Shown: in pieces, positions 1 to 9,046 of the stretch | How the letters are laid out: every line of letters starts with the position of its first letter | How positions within the stretch are numbered: position 1 is the stretch's first letter | Source of the DNA: Gemmatimonadales bacterium | GTDB lineage: Bacteria; Gemmatimonadota; Gemmatimonadetes; Palauibacterales; Palauibacteraceae | Assembly: GCA_009838765.1 (NCBI GenBank) | Contig: VXQX01000078.1 | Location: 1 to 64,000 of the forward strand | DNA: 64,000 bases | Direction of reading: 5' to 3' | Made by a program: the position numbers and the translations under genes | The notes under the pieces: model-generated | Databases searched by the model: none | What the model saw: only the letters and a program-made list of their open reading frames with translations | What the model was told of the DNA's origin: nothing

Positions 1-1
1 C

Positions 2-1102
2 GCGGCGTTCACGTTCGCCCTCACCTTCAGCGAGGAGATCGAGGGCCTGAGCTACGTTACGCTGCGCGATAGCGCGTTCGTCGTCTCGGGCGGCGACGTG
101 AAGAGGGCCCGGCGCCAGGAGCAGGGCAAGAACAAGGCCTGGACCATCACGGTCCGGCCCGACGCGGCCACCGCCACGGTGGCGATCACGCTGCCGGCGA
201 CGACCGACTGCACGGCGAGCGGCGCGATCTGCACCGCCGACAACCGCAAGCTGTCGGCGGCGGTGTCGGACACGGTCGTCCCCGCCTCTTCGTCGAGCGA
301 CATGGCCGGCGGCGACATGGCGAACGCGGATGCAGAGGAGGACGCGCTCACGCTCCTGGACGGGGTGAGCCCGGAGGCGGCCTCGGCGGCGCTGTTCGGC
401 GAGCGAACGCTGAGCGACGCCCAGCTCGACGCCCTGGACCGCCTGGGCAACCGGAACGGCCGCTACGACCTCGGCGACATGCTCTCCTGGACCGACCGGT
501 GCCGCAGCGGCGAGGCCAGCTGCGGAAGCACGCCCCGAGATGCCGGTGCCGCGTCTTCGGCCCTCCTCCCGTTCGGCGCCGCCGCGACCGCACGCCGGCT
601 GAGATCCGGGCGCACGGGACGGCGAGGTTCGCGGCGCCGCCGGGCACGGGGATCAAGGCTGGCCGTGCTCCTCGCGGCGGCCGCGGCCTGGTCGTGCGGC
701 GGCGACCTGGTGGAGCCGTCCACCGCCGGGCGGGAGCCGGGAGCCCCGGCCGCCGAGCTGCCAGCGCCGGCGGCCATCCCACGGGGTCCGGGGTTCCTGA
801 CGGTCGAATGGACGGCACCTGCCGGCCGCGCCGCCGGCGTGCTGCTCGAGCTCGATGGCCCCGGCATCACCGCGTTCGAGCCTGCCGCCGGTCTCGATCT
901 CTACCGTTCCGCAGCCCCGGGACGGCACCGAATCGTCGTGGCGGGCCCGCTCCCCGAAAACGGTCCGCTCGTCCGGTTCCGGGTGCCGGACCGCGGCCGG
1001 CTCGCCCTCTACCGGGTCCGCGTGCTGCAGGTCACGGGCGAGGACTACGCGCTCGGGGACCCGGGCGAGTACCGGGCCGTGGCCGGCCTCGGCGCGGGGT
1101 AA
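2..1102 (+). CDS. C-terminal part of a secreted Ig-like/dockerin-like repeat protein with an internal lipobox-like segment
   Basis: The reading frame is open from the left edge, so the N-terminus lies outside the window; 366 residues are visible. Residues 1-90 resemble a bacterial Ig-like repeat (SYVTLRD, VSGG and TDC...GAICT patterns) of the type seen in large surface proteins. Around residues 143-163 is a calcium-loop-like, dockerin-type motif (GNRNGRYDLGD followed by LSW). Residues 197-215 are very arginine-rich. A short alanine/leucine stretch follows and ends in Cys232, which looks like a lipoprotein signal. Residues 255-366 form a compact beta-rich domain of unknown function. The family is recognised by pattern only, and the exact role is unknown. 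The arginine-rich n-region plus lipobox in mid-protein is odd: it may be a membrane anchor, or it may mark fusion of an exported protein with a lipoprotein. Confidence 0.7.
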   Translation, partial: AAFTFALTFSEEIEGLSYVTLRDSAFVVSGGDVKRARRQEQGKNKAWTITVRPDAATATVAITLPATTDCTASGAICTADNRKLSAAVSDTVVPASSSSDMAGGDMANADAEEDALTLLDGVSPEAASAALFGERTLSDAQLDALDRLGNRNGRYDLGDMLSWTDRCRSGEASCGSTPRDAGAASSALLPFGAAATARRLRSGRTGRRGSRRRRARGSRLAVLLAAAAAWSCGGDLVEPSTAGREPGAPAAELPAPAAIPRGPGFLTVEWTAPAGRAAGVLLELDGPGITAFEPAAGLDLYRSAAPGRHRIVVAGPLPENGPLVRFRVPDRGRLALYRVRVLQVTGEDYALGDPGEYRAVAGLGAG

Positions 1103-1120
1103 GCCGCCCAGGGGATCGGC

Positions 1121-1147
1121 GAGGGGGGTCCAGTTCCGTCACCCCTC
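1121..1147. terminator. possible hairpin between convergent genes
   Basis: GAGGGG at 1121-1126 can pair with CCCCTC at 1142-1147 across a 15-base loop. It sits in the 71-base gap between two converging genes. There is no T-tract on either strand, so terminator function is only a guess. Confidence 0.25.
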
Positions 1148-1173
1148 CAATGGATCCGAACCTCGGCGGCGAG

Positions 1174-2379
1174 CTACGCGATTCGGGCGAAGCGTGCTCC
1201 GAGGCTCTGGAGGCGAGACACCGGTTCGTTGCTGAATACGAGGCGGAGTTGGTACTCGGCGTCGGGGCCGCCCCAGGCGTCCATGGGGGTAGCCGCGACA
1301 GCCGCTCGGGCCAGCAGTCGTCCCGACAGCTCGCGTGCCGTGACGCCGAGAGGCCGGGTGTCGACGAGGAGCGACCAGCCGCCGGCGGCGGGGCGAACCG
1401 GGTAGTCGCGAAGCGCGTCGAGTACCGCGTCGCGCCGCCGCTCCCACCGCCGCACGCCCGCGGCCACGTCCTCCGCTTCGTCCGCGGCGGTCAGCGCCGC
1501 CAGCGCGCCGGGCTGCCCGATCCCGACCCCCGTCACGACGTTGTAGATCCCGACCTTCGCGACGGCGGCCATGGCGGCGGACGGTCCGACGATCCAGCCT
1601 GTGCGCCAGCCGATCATGCGGTGCTCCTTGGAGACCGAGCCGACCGTAAGCGTGCGCCCCCGCATGCCCGGGAGGCTGGCCGGGTGCAGGTAGGGGCGGC
1701 CGTCGTACAGGATGCGTTCCATGGCGGCGTTGTAGAGCAGCCGCAGGTCGTGGCGCCGGCAGAGTTCCGCCACGACGGCCCAGTCGTTGGCGTCGAGCAC
1801 GCCGCCGGACGGCATCGACGGGTTCATAATGAAGAGCGCCCGGGTCCGGTCGCCGATGCACCCGGCGAGGGCGTCAAGGTCGAGGCGCCAGCCCTCCCCC
1901 GCCTCGTACCGCCAGGGCGCGAGCCGGGGGCGCGCACCCGCCAGCCGCACGCGCTGGAGCATGCCGGCGTACGTGGGGTCGGTGACGACCACTTCGTCGC
2001 CTGGGTCCACGGTGGCGAGCAGCGCGTTGAGCAGGCCCTCCGTGCCGCCCGCGGTGATCACGCACTCCCGGTCCGGGTCGTAGTCCCGCCCGGCGAGCCG
2101 GCCGACGTGCCGGGCGGCCGCCGCGCGCAGGTCGGCCCGGCCCGTGAAGGGCAGGTAGCTGTTGGCGGCCGGCGATTCGAGCGCGGTGCGGGTGGCGGCC
2201 ACGGCCGCCGCGGGCGGGCGCAGGTCGGTGTCGAGGTTCTCGAGCCGGAGGATGCCGGGATCGCTCTCCGCCGCTCGCGCCACCCCGTCGATGTCGAACC
2301 CCGGAATGCCGGCCAGCCGCCTGGGCGGCGTGGGCGCCCCGCCATCCGCGCCGCTCGCCCGCCCATCCTCCGGGCTCAC
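1174..2379 (-). CDS. PLP-dependent fold-type I aminotransferase with non-canonical active site
   Basis: A 401-residue class I/II aminotransferase, normal length for the family. The Schiff-base lysine is Lys251 in VGSVSKEHR, followed by the usual MIGWRTGW; the PLP phosphate-binding region includes GGTEGLLN near residue 111. Two expected residues differ. The NPxNPTG loop reads NPSMPSG (186-192). Where most relatives have DExY (the Asp that holds the PLP pyridine nitrogen), this protein has NAAM at 217-220. I recall other proteins with this pattern, so it is probably a distinct conserved subfamily rather than decay. The GTG start at 2379 overlaps the ligD stop as GTGA, so it is probably translated from the same transcript. 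The amino-acid substrate cannot be read from the sequence. Confidence 0.85.
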   Translation of the reverse strand: MSPEDGRASGADGGAPTPPRRLAGIPGFDIDGVARAAESDPGILRLENLDTDLRPPAAAVAATRTALESPAANSYLPFTGRADLRAAAARHVGRLAGRDYDPDRECVITAGGTEGLLNALLATVDPGDEVVVTDPTYAGMLQRVRLAGARPRLAPWRYEAGEGWRLDLDALAGCIGDRTRALFIMNPSMPSGGVLDANDWAVVAELCRRHDLRLLYNAAMERILYDGRPYLHPASLPGMRGRTLTVGSVSKEHRMIGWRTGWIVGPSAAMAAVAKVGIYNVVTGVGIGQPGALAALTAADEAEDVAAGVRRWERRRDAVLDALRDYPVRPAAGGWSLLVDTRPLGVTARELSGRLLARAAVAATPMDAWGGPDAEYQLRLVFSNEPVSRLQSLGARFARIA

Positions 2380-5015
2380 CCGCCCATCCTCCGCTGCAGG
2401 GCGTCGAGCGCCGCCATGAGGTCGGGCTCGTCGGAAAGCACGCCCAGCAGCGGATCGGTGTCCAGCTCCCGGGCCCTCGCGGGCATCGTCCGGATCGTGA
2501 AGTCCTCCATGGAAAGCCCCTCTCCCACCTCCGCCCAGGCCAGCGGCGCCGACACCGTCGCCCCGGCGCGCGGGCGGACGGAATAGGGCGCCACCACGAG
2601 CCGTCCCCGACCGTTCTGGACGTAGTCGATGTAGATCCTGCCGTCTCGTCCCGCGGGGTTCCGCACGATGGTGGCCCGCTCGGGAATCTCCGCCGCCACC
2701 GCCTTCGCGAGCAGGAGCGCGAGCGTCCGCGACTGCTCGTAGTCGAGCTGCCCGCCGAGCGGGATCATCACATGGATCCCCGACGATCCGCTCGTCTTCG
2801 GGTAGCTGGGCAGCCCGATCTCGTCGCACATGTCACCGATCGTGCGCGCGACCTCCACGACGTCCTCGAAGGGAGCGTAGACCTCGTCGCCGTCGCGCTT
2901 GTGCTTCGGATCGAGGTCGAGGAGGCACCAGTCCGGCCGGTCCAGGCTCCCGATGCGGCTGGCCCACACGTGGAGCGGGATGGCGCCGAGGTTCGCGACG
3001 AACACGAGCGTGGCCGGGTCGTCGGCGATGAAGTAGTGGATGTCGCGCTCGGACCCCTCGCTCCAGATCGCCTCCGTGCGCACCCACTCGGGCTGGAACC
3101 CCGGCGCGTTCTTCTGGAAGAAGGATTTTCCGTCGATCCCGTCCGGATACCGCGTCAGCACGAGAGGCCGGTCCTTCAGGAACTTCAGCAGCCAAGGCGC
3201 GATGTCCCGGTAGTAGGCGATCAGGTCGCCCTTCGTGTATCCCTCCTCCGGCCAGAAGACCTTGTCGAGATTCGAGAGCGGCAGCTCCTCGACGGGAGGA
3301 GGCGAAGTGTCGACCCGCACCGGATCCGCGAGCGCCGCACGCGGGTGGCGCGGAAGCCGACAGTCCGTCGGAGGTACGTGCTCTCGATTGTCGTCCCCGT
3401 CGCGGGGCCCGCTCCCGCTCTCTTCCTCCGGGAACGGGATGAGGCGCAGGAAGACGGCGTGCCGGAGCAGGCCGCCCTCGGTGACTTCCTTGTAGCGGAT
3501 TTCGGCGACGAGGCGGGGCTCGACCCAGGTGTGATCGTCGCCCGCGGGCGCCGGGGTCGCGAACGCGGGGCCATCCGACTCCAACGGGTCGAGCCGGGCC
3601 CGGAGGTCCGTCAGCGTCTTGTCGTCGAAGCCCGTCCCGACGCGGCCGACGTAGTGAAGGGCGAGGTCGTCGTCGCTCGCGGCGGCTCCCGAAGCGGAGT
3701 CGGCGGGACCGTAGGCGCCGAGGTGGAGCGCCCCGAAGCCCGTCCGCGAGCCGGCCGGACTCGTGAAGCCGACGATGACGAAGCGGGCCCGGCGGTCCGC
3801 GTGGATCTTCCGCCAGTCGGGCGAACGGCCGCCGATGTACCGGGAGTCGGCGCGCTTGGCCATGATCCCCTCGAGGCCCATCTCCTGCACCTGCCCGAAG
3901 AGCGCTTCGCCGCACCCCTCGAAGTGCTCGCTGAAGCGAATAGGGCCTGCCTCGGGTACAACGTCGCGGAGGAAGCGGCGGCGCTCGGAGAGCGGAAGAT
4001 CGCGCAGATCGCGGTCGTCGAGCGCGAGCAGGTCGAAGGCGTAGAAGCTCGCCGGCGCCTCGAACGAGGCGCGCCGGATATCGTGCGGACGCGAGAGCCG
4101 GGCGCGCTTCTGAAGGCGCCGGAAGCTGGGGTAGCCGGCCGCGTCGTGGACGACGACCTCGCCGTCGAGGACGACGCGACGGAAGGGGAGTTTGCGCAGA
4201 ACGCGCGCGATATCCGGGAACGTCGGGAGCGCGTCGTGTCCGTTCCGGGTCAGCAGGCTCCCTTCGCCCGCTACGGCCGAGGCCAGCATGCGGTAGCCGT
4301 CCAGCTTGAGTTCGAAGTGCCACGCGGGGTCGTCGAACGCGTCTTCGCGCGGCTGGGCGAGCATGAACTCCACCTCCGAAGGGTCGACCCGCCGCTCCGC
4401 CGCGCCCGCCGCCTCGAGCGCCGCGGCCACGTCGTCCCCCGGATACCACCCCGCCTCCCGCCGCGCCATCTGCTCGACGGTGAGTCCGGAGAGGATGGAA
4501 CTCTCGGGGAGCGACCCATCCTCCAGGATCGGGTGGCCCCCGCGCCGCTCGCGGATGAGGAGCCATTCCTTCCCCGTCTCTCCCTTCTCGAGCCGCACGA
4601 GCGTCCACACGCCCTTGAGCTTGTGGCCCCGCAGTTCGAACAGGAGCTCGCCCTTCTCCAGCCCCTCCTCCGGATCCTCGAGCATGAGGCAGCGGCCGAT
4701 GTCCCACACGATCATCTCGCCGCCGCCGTACTCACCCGCCGGAATCACGCCCTCGAACTCGATGTATTCGATCGGGTGGTCCTCGACGTGGACGGCGAGT
4801 TTCCTGTCCGCGGGATCGGCCGAGATCCCCTTCGGCACCGCCCACGAGACGAGGACGCCGCCGATCTCCAGGCGCAGGTCGTAGTGCAGCCGGGTCGCCG
4901 CGTGCAGCTGCACCACGAACACGCCCACGCCCGTCCCGGGCGTGCTCCCGAACGGCTCCGGAGTGCGCTCGGACGCTCGCTTCTCACGGTACTTCTCGAG
5001 TTTTTCGCGGGGCAT
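2376..5015 (-). CDS. ligD: ATP-dependent DNA ligase D (phosphoesterase-ligase-polymerase)
   Basis: An 879-residue three-domain NHEJ ligase that processes and seals double-strand breaks with Ku. The N-terminal 3'-phosphoesterase domain (about 15-170) has His38, His44 and Asp46 in the LHxxxRLHYDxR signature and the downstream SWAVPKG. The ligase domain (about 210-520) carries the adenylated Lys237 in KLDGYR. The primase-polymerase domain (about 575-860) begins at LSNLDKVFWP and has the metal-binding DLD pair near 700-702. The domain order matches Pseudomonas LigD. The start is ATG 5015, because the residues upstream of it are low-complexity and GGGAGG lies about 13 bases before it. The gene is divergent from ku, and the aminotransferase follows with a 4-base overlap. 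Confidence 0.95.
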   Translation of the reverse strand: MPREKLEKYREKRASERTPEPFGSTPGTGVGVFVVQLHAATRLHYDLRLEIGGVLVSWAVPKGISADPADRKLAVHVEDHPIEYIEFEGVIPAGEYGGGEMIVWDIGRCLMLEDPEEGLEKGELLFELRGHKLKGVWTLVRLEKGETGKEWLLIRERRGGHPILEDGSLPESSILSGLTVEQMARREAGWYPGDDVAAALEAAGAAERRVDPSEVEFMLAQPREDAFDDPAWHFELKLDGYRMLASAVAGEGSLLTRNGHDALPTFPDIARVLRKLPFRRVVLDGEVVVHDAAGYPSFRRLQKRARLSRPHDIRRASFEAPASFYAFDLLALDDRDLRDLPLSERRRFLRDVVPEAGPIRFSEHFEGCGEALFGQVQEMGLEGIMAKRADSRYIGGRSPDWRKIHADRRARFVIVGFTSPAGSRTGFGALHLGAYGPADSASGAAASDDDLALHYVGRVGTGFDDKTLTDLRARLDPLESDGPAFATPAPAGDDHTWVEPRLVAEIRYKEVTEGGLLRHAVFLRLIPFPEEESGSGPRDGDDNREHVPPTDCRLPRHPRAALADPVRVDTSPPPVEELPLSNLDKVFWPEEGYTKGDLIAYYRDIAPWLLKFLKDRPLVLTRYPDGIDGKSFFQKNAPGFQPEWVRTEAIWSEGSERDIHYFIADDPATLVFVANLGAIPLHVWASRIGSLDRPDWCLLDLDPKHKRDGDEVYAPFEDVVEVARTIGDMCDEIGLPSYPKTSGSSGIHVMIPLGGQLDYEQSRTLALLLAKAVAAEIPERATIVRNPAGRDGRIYIDYVQNGRGRLVVAPYSVRPRAGATVSAPLAWAEVGEGLSMEDFTIRTMPARARELDTDPLLGVLSDEPDLMAALDALQRRMGG

Positions 5016-5182
5016 GCTCGCGGCACCGCCTCCCGATGCTGATTTCGGTCCGCCGGCTTCGGATTGCGCGCGCTCTGTGCGACAATCCGGGCCGCAACCT
5101 ATTATTCGGCCCCCCGGTCCGGCATCACGCGGGGGACCGGGCATCGCGCCGGGCGGTTCCGGCGCGCACACGGAGGCGGAGG
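5016..5182. promoter_or_regulatory. shared divergent control region of ligD and ku
   Basis: This 167-base gap separates the two head-to-head NHEJ genes and must hold both promoters. The only AT-rich patch is CCTATTATTCG near 5098-5108. I see no convincing paired -35/-10 hexamers in either direction. Confidence 0.4.
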
Positions 5183-5989
5183 ATGTCACCTCGACCCATC
5201 GCAACGGCGACGATCTCGTTCGGGCTCGTTTCGATCCCGTGCCAGCTCTACTCGTCCGCCGAGAACTCGCAGAAAGTCCGCTTCAACTTTCTCTCGCCCG
5301 AGGGCACGCGCGTAAAGCAGCAGTACGTGGATGCGAAGACCGGAGAGCCGGTCGAGCGCCGCGACCTCATCAAGGGCTACCAGTTCGCGAAGGACCAGTA
5401 CGTGACCTTCAAGCCGGAGGAACTGAAGGCGCTGGAGGCGGAGGCGACGCAGGCGATCGAGATCGTGGAATTCGTGCCGGTGGACCAGGTCGAGCGGGCG
5501 TATATCGGGAAGACGTACTACCTCGGACCCGCGCGGGGAGGCGACAAGGCCTACGGCCTCCTCGGGGCCGCGATGAAGAAGACGGGCTGGGCAGCGCTCG
5601 CGAAGTACGCGGCGCGCGGCAAGCAGTATCTCGTCCTCGTGCGCCCGGTCGGGGACCACCTCGTGCTGGAACAACTGCACTACGCGCACGAGGTGCGAGA
5701 CATCGCCGACGTGCCGTCGGGAGAGGGCGAGGTCGCCGAGGCGGAACTCGGTCTCGCCGTACAACTGATCGAGCAGATCGCCTCGGAGAGCTTCGATCCG
5801 TCGAAGTACGAGGACGAGGTCGGGCAGCGCATGCTCGAAGCTGTCGAGCGGAAGGTCGCGGACGGAACCGAGATCACGGCGCCCGCCGAGGAGGAGACGA
5901 CGGCTCAGGTCATCGACCTCATGGCCGCGCTCCGGGCGAGCGTCGGCGGTGAGGGCGAGGCGGAGCAGAAGAAGGCTGCCGGGTCCTAG
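5183..5989 (+). CDS. ku: Ku DNA end-binding protein
   Basis: A 268-residue bacterial Ku, the homodimeric ring that loads on double-strand break ends and recruits LigD. It opens with the family-typical pattern of RPIATATISFGLVSIP, then the beta-barrel core (VRFNFL, GYQF, TYYLGP). The C-terminal tail from about residue 230 contains the usual VIDLMAALRASV helix and ends in a short charged segment. ATG 5183 is chosen because CGGAGG lies six bases upstream and because family homology begins here. It is divergent from ligD, so the pair forms a minimal NHEJ locus. Confidence 0.96.
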   Translation: MSPRPIATATISFGLVSIPCQLYSSAENSQKVRFNFLSPEGTRVKQQYVDAKTGEPVERRDLIKGYQFAKDQYVTFKPEELKALEAEATQAIEIVEFVPVDQVERAYIGKTYYLGPARGGDKAYGLLGAAMKKTGWAALAKYAARGKQYLVLVRPVGDHLVLEQLHYAHEVRDIADVPSGEGEVAEAELGLAVQLIEQIASESFDPSKYEDEVGQRMLEAVERKVADGTEITAPAEEETTAQVIDLMAALRASVGGEGEAEQKKAAGS

Positions 5990-6038
5990 CCGGCAGCGCG
6001 GGAAGGCATACTCAGAAGAGACGACCAAGGAGAATCCG

Positions 6039-8558
6039 ATGCGGGTTCGATCCGTCGCGCTGTTCGCGCTCATCCTCCTCCTGCCGGTCCTGCGAGGCTC
6101 CGGTGGACACCCGCCCGGCGCGCCGACCGTCGACGACCTTCGAGGCGGCCTTCCGGATCGGGTCGCCGCCTTCGATCGGGTGGATACGGAGACCCTGCGG
6201 GTTCCGGGGCTCGAGGCCGGGGTCGAGATCCTCAAGGACCTGTGGGGCGTCAGCCACATCTACGCGGAGACGGAGCACGATCTCTTCTTCGCGCAGGGGT
6301 ACAGCGCCGCGCGCGACCGCCTCTTCCAGTTCGAGCTCTGGCGCCGCCAGGCCACGGGTACGGTCTCCGAAATCCTGGGTCCGCGCGAACTGGAGCGGGA
6401 CCGCGGCGCGCGGCTGTTCCGCTTCCGCGGCGACCTGGAAGCGGAGTTGAACCACTATCACCCGCGCGGCGCCGACATCATCCGGGCCTTCACGGACGGG
6501 ATCAACGCGTACATCGCCGAGACGGAGCGCGACCCGGACCTGCTCCCGGTCGAGTTCGAGATGCTGGGCATCCGCCCGCAGCCGTGGACGCCCGATGTCG
6601 TCATCTCCCGCCACCAGGGCCTCCTCATGAACATCGGGCAGGAACTCGACCTCGGGATCGCCGTCGCGGCGGTGGGGGCGGAGACGGTGAAGGAGGTCTC
6701 CTACTTCCATCCCGGTGAACCGGACATCGACCTCGACCCCGCGGTCGACGGGTCGCTCCTGCGGCGCGAGATCCTCGACGTGTACCGGGCCTTCCGCGGG
6801 CCCGTCCGCTTCCAGCCCGAGGACATCGATCCCCGCTTCCGCGCCACTGCGTCCGACGCGGAGGCCTTCGCCCTGCGGACGCTCCGGGAGGAAGCCGAGG
6901 CCGAAGCGTACGAAGCGGAGCGCCTCGAGGCGGAGCGGATGGGGACGGGCAGCAACAACTGGGTGGTGGCGGGGAGCCGCACCCTGAGCGGCCACGCGAT
7001 CATGGCCAACGACCCGCACCGGGTGCAGGCGGCACCGTCGCTGCGCTATCTCGTCCACCTCGTCGGACCGGGCTGGAATGTGATCGGCGGGGGCGAGCCG
7101 GTCCTCCCCGGCATCTCGATCGGGCACAACGGGTACGGTGCGTGGGGACTCACCGTCTTCCAGACGGACGCCGAGGATCTCTACGTCTACCGCACGCACC
7201 CCGACGACCCGGACCGCTACTGGTACCGCGGCGACTGGGAGGAGATGCGGGTCATCGACGATGAGATCCCGGTCGAAGGGCGCGCGGCCGAGCGGGTCCG
7301 GCACCGGTACACGCGGCACGGACCCATCGTATACGAGGATCGGGACAACGATCTGGCCTACGCGGTGCGCGCGGGGTGGATGGAGATCGGCGGCGCGCCG
7401 TACCTCGCGAGCCTGCGCATGAACCAGGCGAAGACGTGGGAGGAGTTCCGGGACGCCTGCAACTACTCGAACATCCCCGGCGAGAACATGGTGTGGGCCG
7501 ACGTGGAGGGGAACATCGGCTGGCAGTCCGTGGGGATCGCGCCCATCCGCCGGAACTGGTCGGGTCTCGTCCCGGTACCGGGGGACGGCCGCTACGAGTG
7601 GGACGGCTACCTCGAGATCCGGCACAAGCCGCACGTGTTCAACCCCGAGAAGGGCTTCTGGTCGACGGCGAACCAGAACCTCGTTCCCCCCGGCTACGAA
7701 CACCGCGACGCCGTCGGTTGGAGCTGGAGCGACCCGTTCCGGAGCGCGCGCATCGACGAAGTCCTCGCTTCGGGGAAGCGCTTCACGATGGCGGAGATGA
7801 TGCAGCTCGCGACGGACTACGTGTCGCTCCCCGCGCGCTCGCTGGTGCCGATGCTGCGCGGCGTCGAGCTGCCCCCGGGAGCGGAGGCGGCGCGAGGCGA
7901 GCTGCTCGACTGGGACTTCGCGCTCGCTCCGGGGTCCCGCGAGGCCGCGATCTACGTGTCGTGGGAGCGTGAGCTCCAGCGACAGATGGCGCCGCTCGCC
8001 GTCCCCGCGGAAGTCCGCGGGTCGCTCGGCCGCCTTTCCATGAAGAAGATCATCGACTGGCTCGGCTCGCCGCCCGTGTGGTTCGCGCCCCTCGGAGACG
8101 GGGACCCCGTGGCCGGCCGCGACGCCTTCCTCGCCCGCACGCTGGCCGACGCCCTGGAGGGACTCGAGGACCGTTTCGGCGGCGACCCCTGGCGCTACGG
8201 CGACGTGCGCTTCAAGCACGCCCGGTTCCGGCACCCGCTGTCCGGGATCGTGAACGCCGAGATGCGGGCGCGCCTCGAGGTGGGACCGCTCCCGCGCGGC
8301 GGCAACGGCTTCACCGTGAACCAGACCGGCGGCGGGGACAATCAGACGTCGGGCCCGTCGTTCCGGATCATCGCGGAGGCGGGGGACTGGGACACGGCCG
8401 TGTTCACGAACACGCCGGGGCAGGGTGGAGATCCCGACGACCCCATGTACCGGAACCTGTTCGAGGGCTGGGCGAAGGACCGCTTCTTCCCGCTCTACTA
8501 TTCCCGCGAGCGCGTGGAAGCGTCCGTCGCCGACCGCGTGCTGCTGACGCCGAACTGA
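6039..8558 (+). CDS. penicillin acylase family amidohydrolase (Ntn hydrolase)
   Basis: An 839-residue precursor of the penicillin amidase/aculeacin acylase/AHL acylase family. It has an N-terminal signal peptide ([18 protein letters not shown]) for export. The prospective alpha chain has the family pattern [18 protein letters not shown]...RDRLFQ at about 71-96. Autocatalytic cleavage should occur before Ser305 in GSNNWVVAG, making Ser305 the N-terminal nucleophile of the beta chain. Later conserved segments include [13 protein letters not shown] and a C-terminal [13 protein letters not shown] 6039 follows AAGGAG at good spacing. The substrate (beta-lactam, acyl-homoserine lactone or another N-acyl compound) cannot be decided from sequence. 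It is probably a single-gene unit; the next gene has its own promoter. Confidence 0.92.
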   Translation: MRVRSVALFALILLLPVLRGSGGHPPGAPTVDDLRGGLPDRVAAFDRVDTETLRVPGLEAGVEILKDLWGVSHIYAETEHDLFFAQGYSAARDRLFQFELWRRQATGTVSEILGPRELERDRGARLFRFRGDLEAELNHYHPRGADIIRAFTDGINAYIAETERDPDLLPVEFEMLGIRPQPWTPDVVISRHQGLLMNIGQELDLGIAVAAVGAETVKEVSYFHPGEPDIDLDPAVDGSLLRREILDVYRAFRGPVRFQPEDIDPRFRATASDAEAFALRTLREEAEAEAYEAERLEAERMGTGSNNWVVAGSRTLSGHAIMANDPHRVQAAPSLRYLVHLVGPGWNVIGGGEPVLPGISIGHNGYGAWGLTVFQTDAEDLYVYRTHPDDPDRYWYRGDWEEMRVIDDEIPVEGRAAERVRHRYTRHGPIVYEDRDNDLAYAVRAGWMEIGGAPYLASLRMNQAKTWEEFRDACNYSNIPGENMVWADVEGNIGWQSVGIAPIRRNWSGLVPVPGDGRYEWDGYLEIRHKPHVFNPEKGFWSTANQNLVPPGYEHRDAVGWSWSDPFRSARIDEVLASGKRFTMAEMMQLATDYVSLPARSLVPMLRGVELPPGAEAARGELLDWDFALAPGSREAAIYVSWERELQRQMAPLAVPAEVRGSLGRLSMKKIIDWLGSPPVWFAPLGDGDPVAGRDAFLARTLADALEGLEDRFGGDPWRYGDVRFKHARFRHPLSGIVNAEMRARLEVGPLPRGGNGFTVNQTGGGDNQTSGPSFRIIAEAGDWDTAVFTNTPGQGGDPDDPMYRNLFEGWAKDRFFPLYYSRERVEASVADRVLLTPN

Positions 8559-8597
8559 CGCTCGTACGCCATCGAAGAACCGGTCGCGTCGCAAGGT

Positions 8598-8627
8598 TTG
8601 CAGCGGCCGCGCCGCCCCGGCTAGGTT
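8598..8627 (+). promoter_or_regulatory. candidate rpmE promoter
   Basis: TTGCAG (8598-8603) is 18 bases from TAGGTT (8622-8627), followed by ATAC. It lies 60 bases before rpmE in the only sizeable gap of the region. Hexamers were read by eye; no start site is known. Confidence 0.45.
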
Positions 8628-8686
8628 ATACGGCTGTTCCGCAGACGCCTCCGCCGGGAGGCAGACAACCAGCGCGTGGGGAAGAC

Positions 8687-8968
8687 ATGAAGGCAGGCAT
8701 ACATCCGGATTACGCACCCGCGAAGATCACCTGTGCGTGCGGCCGGGAAACGGAGACCGCCTCGACCGTGGGCGAGATCCACGTCGAGATCTGTTCGCAC
8801 TGCCACCCCTTCTTCACGGGGCGGCAGAAGCTCGTCGACACGGCGGGCCGCGTGGAGCGGTTCATCGCCAAGTACGGCGACAGGAAGGCCGGCGGCGGCG
8901 AAACGGAGAAGACGGAGGAGGAGGCGGGGGAGGATGCGGCGGAGGAGGCAGTGGGGGCGGATGCCTGA
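8687..8968 (+). CDS. rpmE: 50S ribosomal protein L31, zinc-binding type
   Basis: A 93-residue L31. It starts with the family-typical [16 protein letters not shown]. Four cysteines (16, 18, 37, 40) form the zinc site that marks the C+ type; HPFFTGRQK(L)[10 protein letters not shown] follows. The last 25 residues are a strongly acidic extension not needed for the L31 fold. ATG 8687 is the only start compatible with the conserved N-terminus. A hairpin terminator follows 38 bases downstream, so rpmE may be a single-gene transcript with some read-through into prfA, a common neighbour of rpmE. Confidence 0.96.
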   Translation: MKAGIHPDYAPAKITCACGRETETASTVGEIHVEICSHCHPFFTGRQKLVDTAGRVERFIAKYGDRKAGGGETEKTEEEAGEDAAEEAVGADA

Positions 8969-9006
8969 GCCGGGGGCCTCCGGCGCTCGACACCGCATTG
9001 CAATTG

Positions 9007-9032
9007 ACGGGGTTCCTCGCGGACCCCGTTTT
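9007..9032 (+). terminator. Rho-independent terminator after rpmE
   Basis: ACGGGGTTC (9007-9015) pairs with GGACCCCGT (9021-9029), a 9-bp stem with one G-T wobble and a 5-base loop. The T-run starts at the stem's last base. It is the clearest intrinsic terminator in the window and lies 15 bases before the prfA start. Confidence 0.75.
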
Positions 9033-9046
9033 CATATGGGGAACGA

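Noticed and set aside
499-2586. A 695-codon plus-strand frame crossing the first gene pair
   Set aside because: It spans the surface-protein end, a gap and the aminotransferase in the wrong frame and has a low-complexity Arg/Gly/Pro composition.
2380-2829. 150-codon N-terminal extension of the aminotransferase
   Set aside because: It lies within ligD in another frame, has no family similarity, and the GTGA junction at 2379 gives a proper start.
6012-8717. A 901-codon open frame on the minus strand
   Set aside because: It lies opposite the penicillin acylase gene, is rich in Arg, Val and Pro, shows no family motif, and is explained by codon bias of GC-rich DNA.
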